A DNA stretch of 64,000 nucleotides from an uncultured Nonlabens sp. (lineage in GTDB: Bacteria; Bacteroidota; Bacteroidia; Flavobacteriales; Flavobacteriaceae). The stretch lies in NCBI GenBank assembly GCA_947491755.1, contig CANLKV010000002.1, positions 558,001-622,000 on the forward strand, read 5' to 3'. Both the position numbers and the translations under genes were made by a program. The notes below the pieces were generated by a model. That model worked only from the letters and a program-made list of their open reading frames with translations. It was not told the DNA's origin and did no database searches. Below, in pieces: positions 58,116 through 64,000 of this stretch. Each line of letters starts with the position of its first letter. Position 1 is the stretch's first letter.

Positions 58116-59186
58116 ATGAAAAGACCCAGACTGCGACGCAAAGCATCGCCTAAATCGCGCGCGAGCGTATTCCAGCCGCCTGGAACTATTGCTTATGTAG
58201 GAGAAGACCGGACTGAGGCTGTAAATACTGAAACTATTCTATATGATTCTACAAATTATATCAAAACCGATGGTATTTATCAAGGGAAGCTAGATTCCAG
58301 TAAGGTAAATTGGTTCAATATTGATGGCGTTCATGAAATTGATTTACTGGAACAAGTGGGAAACAAATTTCACCTGCACCATCTGCTACTAGAAGATATT
58401 GCTAATACAACGCAACGACCCAAGACCGAGTTCTACGATGAATGTATTTATCAATGCATAAAAATGATAAATTATGACGCTGTAGATCATGAAATTATTC
58501 AAGAACAGGTGAGTATTATCATAACAGATCTTGCGGTAATCACATTTCAAGAAAAAACAGGTGATGTTTTTGAAAACATAAGAGAACGAATAGAGCAATC
58601 ACGAGGTAGGATACGACACAGCAACAACGATTACCTTTTTTATGCTCTTATCGATAGCGTTATAGACCATTATTTTATCGCAGTAGAACAAATAGGAGAA
58701 TACCTAGACTCACTAGAGGATGAAATTTTTGATAACCCAGAAAGGTCATCTTTAGAAAAAGTTCAAAAAAACAAGCGTTTGTTACTCTCTTTACGTCGTG
58801 CTATTTTCCCTTTGCGTGAATCTATAAGTAGATTACTAAAAGAGGATTCTAAATATATAGATCCCAAGATCAAAAATTATTTTCAAGATGCCTATGATCA
58901 CTGTATTCAAATTATAGAAACAGTAGAGTCATTTAGAGAGATAAATGCAGGTCTACGAGATATGTACCTGTCTAGCGTGAGTCACAAGATGAATCAAATC
59001 ATGCAAGTTCTCACAATAATGTCTTCTATCTTTATTCCTATGACTTTTCTTGCAGGTGTGTACGGAATGAATTTTGACAACATACCTATCCTACACTATG
59101 AGAATGGTTACAGCTATTTCTGGATTGTATGTGGTGTCATGTTTATCGTGTTATTAGGCTTCTTCAAATGGAAAAAATGGCTTTAA
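58116..59186 (+). CDS. corA: magnesium/cobalt transporter CorA
   Basis: 356 residues. A long cytoplasmic alpha/beta domain (about 1-290, with AVEQIGEYLDSLEDEIFDNPERSSLEKV and LLSLRRAIFPLRESISRLL) leads to two membrane helices. The first ends in the pore signature LAGVYGMNFDNIP with the GMN selectivity motif; the second is YFWIVCGVMFIVLLGFF followed by a basic C-terminus KWKKWL. CorA pentamers let Mg2+ in. The N-terminal 20 residues are unusually basic (KRPRLRRKASPKSRA). It begins 16 bp after the uvrA stop. Confidence 0.95.
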   Translation: MKRPRLRRKASPKSRASVFQPPGTIAYVGEDRTEAVNTETILYDSTNYIKTDGIYQGKLDSSKVNWFNIDGVHEIDLLEQVGNKFHLHHLLLEDIANTTQRPKTEFYDECIYQCIKMINYDAVDHEIIQEQVSIIITDLAVITFQEKTGDVFENIRERIEQSRGRIRHSNNDYLFYALIDSVIDHYFIAVEQIGEYLDSLEDEIFDNPERSSLEKVQKNKRLLLSLRRAIFPLRESISRLLKEDSKYIDPKIKNYFQDAYDHCIQIIETVESFREINAGLRDMYLSSVSHKMNQIMQVLTIMSSIFIPMTFLAGVYGMNFDNIPILHYENGYSYFWIVCGVMFIVLLGFFKWKKWL

Positions 59187-59292
59187 ACTGTCCTGTGCTA
59201 TAAAAAGTTTGGCACACGACTTGATACTTACTAATAGAAGTTGTTTATGTAAAGAGTAAATTTCTTTCATAAAGTTTTTTGGTTGGTTAGTG

Positions 59293-59329
59293 GGAAATCT
59301 CGAGTCGTCTTTTGACACTCGGGATTTCC
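59293..59329 (+). terminator. strong hairpin after corA (atypical terminator)
   Basis: GGAAATC-T-CGAGT pairs with ACTCG-G-GATTTCC over 13 positions including one G-U, loop of 11. Only a weak T-rich stretch follows, so it may be a terminator, an mRNA stabiliser or both. Confidence 0.6.
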
Positions 59330-59372
59330 TCGTTTATAGGATCATATATTATCTTTAATTCATTTTCTACCC

Positions 59373-59933
59373 ATGAGAATACAGAACACCTATCTTCTAT
59401 TAGTTATTTTATTAATCATAACATCTTGTAATGAATCGAGAACAACGCCAGTAACCGCAACCGACACTGGAATTGAAATGGATAGATCAGGCAGTAATTT
59501 TCCTGAAGATTTTTTAGGCACTTATAAGGGCACCCTTGAAATAACTGCTCCTTCTGGAAAGCAAGAGGTCCCCATGACATTTAAAATGCAAGCTACCGAA
59601 ACACTAGACCTATTTACTTACACCATTATTTATGGAGATACAGAGCCGCGCCTTTACAATCTCAAAAGGACTAGCGACCCTAACTTGTTTATGATTGATG
59701 AAAATAACGGAATCATTCTGCAAGGCAGTTATGCAAATCAAACCTTATACAGCACTTATGAGGTTCAAGGGAACTTATTAAATAGTACCGAGATATTTTA
59801 TCAGGACCGCATGGAGTTTATGATCGCACTTTCTAAAGTTAATGACAGCACCACGACTGGAGACTCCTCTAGCGCTATTGTAAAAAATTATCCTGTGACC
59901 ATCATGCAGCGCGCCACCTTGTATAAGGAGTAA
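59373..59933 (+). CDS. lipoprotein of unknown function
   Basis: 186 residues. Lipoprotein signal YLLLVILLIITSC with lipobox Cys19, then a Thr/Ser-rich linker and a beta-rich domain (FLGTYKGTLEITAPSGKQEVPMTFKMQ, LFTYTIIYGDTEPRLYNLKRT, NNGIILQGSYANQTLYSTYEV, RMEFMIALSKV). Such an arrangement of strands recalls a lipocalin-like or calycin half barrel, but no family is recognised. Probably anchored to the outer membrane facing the periplasm. A single gene. Confidence 0.72.
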   Translation: MRIQNTYLLLVILLIITSCNESRTTPVTATDTGIEMDRSGSNFPEDFLGTYKGTLEITAPSGKQEVPMTFKMQATETLDLFTYTIIYGDTEPRLYNLKRTSDPNLFMIDENNGIILQGSYANQTLYSTYEVQGNLLNSTEIFYQDRMEFMIALSKVNDSTTTGDSSSAIVKNYPVTIMQRATLYKE

Positions 59934-59952
59934 ATAAAATTTGACTAGTAAT

Positions 59953-59977
59953 AAAAAATCCCGCTATAAAGCGGGAT
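59953..59977 (-). terminator. terminator downstream of the alpha-oxoamine synthase gene
   Basis: ATCCCGCT and AGCGGGAT pair around ATAA; on the minus strand TTTTTT follows. It can also serve the convergent lipoprotein gene weakly. Confidence 0.85.
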
Positions 59978-59989
59978 CTCTATTTAGTT

Positions 59990-60005
59990 CGCTTTCGCGA
60001 AAGCG
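59990..60005. repeat. CGCTTTCGCGAAAGCG palindrome, exact copy 13 (intergenic)
   Basis: 16 bp after the stop of the alpha-oxoamine synthase gene and before its terminator; symmetry extends to 59988-60007. Confidence 0.92.
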
Positions 60006-60020
60006 AAAATTTCATATGGA

Positions 60021-61277
60021 TTAAGCAAAAGCCTCAGCTACAGCAGCACTCAAACGCTTGTAAACACCAGAATCCAATCTGGTTCTAATAGCGTCAAATG
60101 CGTCCAGTGTTTCCTCAATATCCTGCATGGTGTGTGTAGCCGTTGGTATCAAGCGTAACAGAATGAGCCCTTTAGGAATGACTGGATAAACGACGATCGA
60201 ACAGAAAATACCATAATTTTCTCTCAAGTCTTTGACAAGCGCCATCGCTTCTGGAATACTACCTTTTAGATAAACAGGCGTTACACAGCTTTGTGTAGTT
60301 CCTATATCAAAGCCTCGCGCTTTGAGTCCTGACTGCAAAGCGTTTACGTTTTCCCACAATTTATCTTTGAGTTCTGGCATGGTGCGTAGCATATCCAGGC
60401 GTTTCAGAGCTCCTACCACCAGTTGCATTTGCAAAGATTTTGCAAACATTTGTGAACGCAAATTATATTTTAAATAGTCGATAATTTCCTGATCAGCAGC
60501 AATAAAGGCTCCTGTACTGGCCAGAGATTTTGCAAATGTCGCAAAATATACATCGATCTGATCTTGAACCCCTTGTTCTTCTCCTGCACCAGCACCTGTT
60601 TTACCTAACGTACCAAAACCATGAGCGTCATCAACAAACAGTCTGAAGTTATATTTTTCTTTTAAGGCAACAATCTCTTTGAGTTTACCCTGCTCACCTC
60701 GCATCCCAAATACACCTTCTGAAATCACTAAAATACCACCACCAGTCTCGCTAGCAATTTTTGTAGCACGTTGCAAGTTCTTCTCTATACTCTCTAGATC
60801 ATTATGCTTGTAGGTAAAACGTTTACCCTGGTGCAAGCGCACCCCATCAATAATACAAGCGTGTGCATCAACATCATATACGATAACGTCATCTTTTGAC
60901 ACCAGCGCATCAATGGTTGACATACAACCCTGGTATCCAAAATTCAATAAATAAGCGGCCTCTTTATTTACAAATTCGGCCAGCTCATTTTGTAATTGTT
61001 CGTGCAAATCTGTGTGACCACTCATCATTCGTGCTCCCATAGGATAAGCACTACCATAATCTGCAGCGGCCTGTGCATCTACCTTGCGAACCTCTGGATG
61101 ATTAGCGAGACCTAGGTAATCATTCACACTCCAGGTGATGACCTCGCGGCCATGAAAACCCATGCGATTTGCAATAGGTCCTTCTAGCTTTGGGAATACA
61201 AAATAACCTTCAGCTACAGATGCCCATTTACCTAGTGGTCCTTTGTCTTTATAAATCTTATCGAATAAATCTTTCAT
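60021..61277 (-). CDS. alpha-oxoamine synthase (serine palmitoyltransferase or cysteate acyltransferase type)
   Basis: 418 residues, fold type I PLP enzyme. Features: ITWSVNDYLGLANHPEV, AYPMGARMMSGHTDLHEQLQNELAEF, DVDAHACIIDGVRLHQGKRFTYKHND, FVDDAHGFGTLGKTGAGAGEEQG and the PLP lysine in FATFAKSLASTGAF. The family condenses an amino acid with an acyl thioester. In Bacteroidota the members are serine palmitoyltransferases making sphingolipids, or cysteate-fatty acyltransferases making the sulfonolipid precursor of capnine. The neighbouring cysteine-synthase-like gene, on the same strand 268 bp upstream, favours the second role by context only. A -7 box TATATTTG lies 17 bp before its ATG. Confidence 0.87.
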   Translation of the reverse strand: MKDLFDKIYKDKGPLGKWASVAEGYFVFPKLEGPIANRMGFHGREVITWSVNDYLGLANHPEVRKVDAQAAADYGSAYPMGARMMSGHTDLHEQLQNELAEFVNKEAAYLLNFGYQGCMSTIDALVSKDDVIVYDVDAHACIIDGVRLHQGKRFTYKHNDLESIEKNLQRATKIASETGGGILVISEGVFGMRGEQGKLKEIVALKEKYNFRLFVDDAHGFGTLGKTGAGAGEEQGVQDQIDVYFATFAKSLASTGAFIAADQEIIDYLKYNLRSQMFAKSLQMQLVVGALKRLDMLRTMPELKDKLWENVNALQSGLKARGFDIGTTQSCVTPVYLKGSIPEAMALVKDLRENYGIFCSIVVYPVIPKGLILLRLIPTATHTMQDIEETLDAFDAIRTRLDSGVYKRLSAAVAEAFA

Positions 61278-61294
61278 GGTTCAATTTAAGTGGA

Positions 61295-61302
61295 CAAATA
61301 TA
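61295..61302 (-). promoter_or_regulatory. -7 box of the alpha-oxoamine synthase gene
   Basis: TATATTTG on the minus strand, 17 bp before the ATG; the TTG element is not clear. The rest of the 268-bp gap to 61545 shows no gene. Confidence 0.45.
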
Positions 61303-61545
61303 CGATAAGCCCTATTAATTTCCTATGTAAGTAAGCCACACGCTATAGTCGGGATACAGGTAATAATTTGAAAAATAAGTGATTTAATACACAAGGATAG
61401 AACCTTTTACATGGTAAAATACTAGGTAATTAAAACAAAGTCAACGATTTACCCTATCGTTAAGGTAGAGTAAATAATCAAAGAAGTTCCTACTAAAAAA
61501 TCACAGAGATTTCAAGGAGAAGTAGTCGTAAGGCCTAATTAAAAT

Positions 61546-62586
61546 TTATTTAACGTACTCTATATGCTGCTGTTCTGCAATAGAAACCGAGTCAAAAAAG
61601 CCTTGCTCGTCCATCCACTTATCATTGTAGATTTTACTCATATAACGTGAGCCATGATCTGGAAAAATGACCACCACAACATCATCTGCTTTAAATGTAT
61701 TTTCCTTAACTAGTTGCTTTACAGCTTGCATGGCAGCCCCACTTGTATATCCTACAAACATACCTTCAGTTTGTGATATGCGACGCGCCATATGGGCGGC
61801 ATCCTCGTCCTTTACCTTAGTAAACTTGTCAATAACATCAAAGTCTGTTGCTGTAGGTATTAAGTTTTTCCCTAGACCTTCTATACGATAAGGGTAAATC
61901 TCATTTTTATCAAATTCCTGAGTCTCGTGGTATTTTTTAAGTACACTACCGTAAGCATCCACACCCATGATTTGAATATCTGGATTTTGTTCTTTTAAAA
62001 ATCGGGCGGTTCCAGATATTGTACCTCCCGTGCCGCTGCAGGCTACTAGGTGAGTAATTTTTCCGGCAGTCTGTTTCCAGATCTCTGGTCCAGTTGACAA
62101 GTAATGAGCTTCCGTATTTAACTCATTAAAGTACTGGTTGATGTAAATACTGTCTTTAATTTCTTCATGTAAACGTTTTGCAACCTCATAATAACTGCGT
62201 GGGTCATCTGCGCTTACATGTGCTGGACACACATAGACCTTAGCGCCCATTGATTTGAGCATATCGATCTTATCTGCACTTGATTTTGAGCTTACCGCTA
62301 GAATACAATCATAGCCTTTGATACGGCTTACCATAGCGATACTAAATCCAGTATTACCAGATGTAGTCTCTATAATAGTATCACCTGGTTTGAGAATACC
62401 TTTCTTTTCTGCTTGTTCAATAATATGCAATGCAATCCTATCTTTTGAAGAATGTCCAGGATTAAAGGATTCAACTTTTGCATAATAATTACCGGGAAAA
62501 CCAGCTACTGTTGTCGATAGTTTTACAAGGGGCGTCTCTCCTATCAGTTCCAGCACACTGTTATACGCCTGTATGGTTGAGCTCAT
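61546..62586 (-). CDS. cysteine synthase family PLP enzyme (candidate cysteate synthase)
   Basis: 346 residues from the ATG at 62586; an ORF start at 62622 would include the promoter. Fold type II PLP enzyme of the cysteine/cystathionine synthase group: [17 protein letters not shown] lysine in [13 protein letters not shown], phosphate and substrate loops [14 protein letters not shown] and [16 protein letters not shown], and [15 protein letters not shown]. The usual NPGGSVKDR is NPGHSSKDR here, and a C-terminal extension follows. It could make cysteine, cystathionine, or cysteate from phosphoserine and sulfite as in the sulfonolipid pathway. The next gene downstream is an alpha-oxoamine synthase. 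Paired direct repeats overlap its promoter. Confidence 0.88.
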   Translation of the reverse strand: MSSTIQAYNSVLELIGETPLVKLSTTVAGFPGNYYAKVESFNPGHSSKDRIALHIIEQAEKKGILKPGDTIIETTSGNTGFSIAMVSRIKGYDCILAVSSKSSADKIDMLKSMGAKVYVCPAHVSADDPRSYYEVAKRLHEEIKDSIYINQYFNELNTEAHYLSTGPEIWKQTAGKITHLVACSGTGGTISGTARFLKEQNPDIQIMGVDAYGSVLKKYHETQEFDKNEIYPYRIEGLGKNLIPTATDFDVIDKFTKVKDEDAAHMARRISQTEGMFVGYTSGAAMQAVKQLVKENTFKADDVVVVIFPDHGSRYMSKIYNDKWMDEQGFFDSVSIAEQQHIEYVK

Positions 62587-62604
62587 ATAGTTTGTTTTTG
62601 TCTC

Positions 62605-62634
62605 ACGTTGCAAATGACGCAAAACGTTGCAAAT
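62605..62634. repeat. paired 11-bp direct repeats at the cysteine-synthase-like promoter
   Basis: ACGTTGCAAAT at 62605-62615 and again at 62624-62634, 19 bp apart start to start, about two helical turns. The second copy overlaps a TAnnTTTG box. This is the geometry of a regulator binding to one face of the DNA. Confidence 0.6.
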
Positions 62635-62647
62635 TTAAACAAATTTA
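62630..62647 (-). promoter_or_regulatory. two overlapping -7 boxes before the cysteine-synthase-like gene
   Basis: TAAATTTG occurs on the minus strand at 62630-62637 and again at 62640-62647; no clear TTG element at normal distance. Confidence 0.45.
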
Positions 62648-64000
62648 TCAGTTGGCCGTTTTTGACTCGAGATCTAGCAAAAAAGCATATTCAATAGCTA
62701 CTTCTTTGAGAGCATCATAACGCCCAGAGGCCCCACTATGACCGCTAGTCATGTCTGTCTTAAATAATATTTGCTGTTTGCCTGTGTGTAATTCTCTTAA
62801 TCGTGCAACCCACTTTGCCGGTTCCCAGTATTGCACCTGGCTATCGTGGTAGCCCGTTGTAACAAGTGTGTTAGGATATGCTTGGGTTTTTACTTGATCA
62901 TAAGGAGAATAACTTAACATATAGTCATAACTCGCCTTGATGTTAGGATTACCCCATTCATCATATTCTCCCGTTGTAAGCGGAATGCTATCGTCAAGCA
63001 TCGTGCTTACTACATCTACAAACGGTACAGCACTCAATATACCCTGATACAAATGCGGCGCCATATTCATGATAGCTCCCATTAATAATCCACCAGCAGA
63101 TCCACCGCTAGCGTAAAGGTGTCCGGGCTTTGCAAAAGAATGCTCCAACAAATACTCGCTACAAGCAATAAAATCTGTAAATGTGTTCATCTTTTGGAAC
63201 ATCTTACCTTGCTCATACCACTCCCGACCTAAATATTCTCCACCGCGTATATGAGCAATGGCAAAAACAAAACCACGATCTAACAAGCTGAGACGTGAGA
63301 TGGAAAAATAAGGATCTATTGTAGAGCCATAACTTCCATAACCGTATTGTAGTAATGGATTCCCGTCTGGTCGTTTCAACTCTTTTTTATAGACCAGGCT
63401 TATAGGAACTTTTATTCCATCACTAGCGGTAGCCCATACTCGCTTAGACTCATAGTTTGCTGGATTAAAGTCAGGATCTTCAATTGGTTGTGTCTTCAAT
63501 ATTTTTTCTTCCCTGGTACGCATGTTAAATTCAATTACCGATGGCGGCATGGTCAAGGAATTGTAGCTATATCTCAATAGTTCTGTATCAAACTGATAGT
63601 TTGCGCTTGTATAAGCCGTATAAGTTTCACTAGTAAAGGGTAAAAAATAATCTACTGTGCCCTCCCAGGACTTGATACGTATGCGATTAAGACCGTTGAA
63701 CCGATCTGTAATCACCATAAAGTCTTTGAATATATCTAGATCCTCTAGTAAAGATTGAGGGTCATGTGGAATGAGATCTACCCAATTTTCCATTTGTGGG
63801 GTTTCAATAGCAGTTTTCATGACCTTAAAATTGAACGCACCATCCTTATTTGTCATGATATAAAAATGATCGCCATAATGAGAAGCGCTATACTCTAATT
63901 CTGGTTGTCGCTCTTGAATCACTTGAAAGTTACTGTCGGGTTGATCAGCGGGAATAAAACATATCTCATCACTCAATGTCGACGAGGATTTGATCATTAT
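62648..64000 (-). CDS. prolyl oligopeptidase family serine peptidase (S9), 5' end missing
   Basis: The frame is open to the window edge; 449 or more C-terminal residues are present out of about 680-700 usual. The remaining beta-propeller strands (SLLEDLDIFKDFMVITDRFNGLNRIRI) are followed by the peptidase domain: LLQYGYGSYGSTIDPYFS, FAIAHIRGGEYLGREWYEQG, nucleophile YASGGSAGGLLMGAIMNMAP, acid in VTTGYHDSQVQYWEPAKW and base in TSGHSGASGRYD. These match oligopeptidase B/PtrB, which cleaves after basic residues in peptides. Upstream of the cysteine-synthase-like gene by 61 bp on the same strand. Confidence 0.93.
   Translation of the reverse strand: MMIKSSSTLSDEICFIPADQPDSNFQVIQERQPELEYSASHYGDHFYIMTNKDGAFNFKVMKTAIETPQMENWVDLIPHDPQSLLEDLDIFKDFMVITDRFNGLNRIRIKSWEGTVDYFLPFTSETYTAYTSANYQFDTELLRYSYNSLTMPPSVIEFNMRTREEKILKTQPIEDPDFNPANYESKRVWATASDGIKVPISLVYKKELKRPDGNPLLQYGYGSYGSTIDPYFSISRLSLLDRGFVFAIAHIRGGEYLGREWYEQGKMFQKMNTFTDFIACSEYLLEHSFAKPGHLYASGGSAGGLLMGAIMNMAPHLYQGILSAVPFVDVVSTMLDDSIPLTTGEYDEWGNPNIKASYDYMLSYSPYDQVKTQAYPNTLVTTGYHDSQVQYWEPAKWVARLRELHTGKQQILFKTDMTSGHSGASGRYDALKEVAIEYAFLLDLESKTAN

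Overview
The window is chromosomal DNA of a flavobacterium (Bacteroidota, family Flavobacteriaceae, probably marine; a Nonlabens- or Dokdonia-like genus is a guess). The evidence is AT-rich sequence, many genes of families typical of this group (DUF4290, DUF6146, DUF6268, DUF6495, DUF6503, DUF6787, DUF5916, TIGR02757), type IX secretion sorting domains of both type A and type B, promoters of the Bacteroidota form TTG-N17..23-TAnnTTTG instead of -35/-10 boxes, few Shine-Dalgarno sites, and tRNAs without an encoded CCA end. There is no insertion sequence, prophage, CRISPR array or rRNA operon. Almost everything is single-copy core genome, densely packed in short operons with frequent 4-8 bp overlaps.

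Layout. 1-6.4 kb: a YciO/TsaC-like protein, an esterase, a pseudouridine synthase, murA (catalytic Cys replaced by Asp), a DUF4290 protein and a DUF493 protein. 6.4-12.4 kb: a P-loop ATPase, recQ and fmt in one overlapping operon, HU, YqgE, a pabC-like enzyme, a START-like protein and tRNA-Met. 12.4-22.2 kb: a LacI-type regulator, a LamG/T9SS exoprotein, hisS, an ABC permease, the rpsF-rpsR-rplI operon and a LytTR response regulator. 22.4-31 kb: a 1720-residue T9SS exoprotein, a CIA30 protein, a small envelope operon and a ferredoxin. 30.7-37.8 kb: acyl-CoA reductase, serC and serA, a frame-broken serine hydrolase, DUF937/DUF6146/DUF6787 proteins and tRNA-Arg behind a structured leader. 38-46 kb: a barrel protein, folE, msrA, a DUF5916 protein, lolD and a GAF histidine kinase. 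46-54.3 kb: batA-like, a dihydroorotase-like protein, an esterase, an MBL hydrolase, bcp and nth (no Fe-S cysteines). 54.3-64 kb: a 48-residue protein missed by length cut-offs, an ECF sigma factor, uvrA, corA, an alpha-oxoamine synthase next to a cysteine-synthase-like gene (candidate sulfonolipid pair) and an S9 peptidase cut by the window end.

The most striking signal is a 16-bp palindrome, CGCTTTCGCGAAAGCG, present 13 times (9 exact, 4 with one or two changes) from end to end of the window. It lies both between genes, mostly just after stop codons, and inside genes, where it is read in all three frames as RFRES, AFAKA or LPRKR without adding length to conserved proteins such as HisS and Bcp. 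That is the behaviour of a highly iterated palindrome maintained in place rather than of a mobile element. Other leads are the putative capnine/sulfonolipid genes with paired direct repeats at their promoter, several enzymes lacking textbook catalytic or cluster residues, promoters placed 4-6 nt before ATG codons (near-leaderless mRNAs), and the long folded leader before tRNA-Arg.
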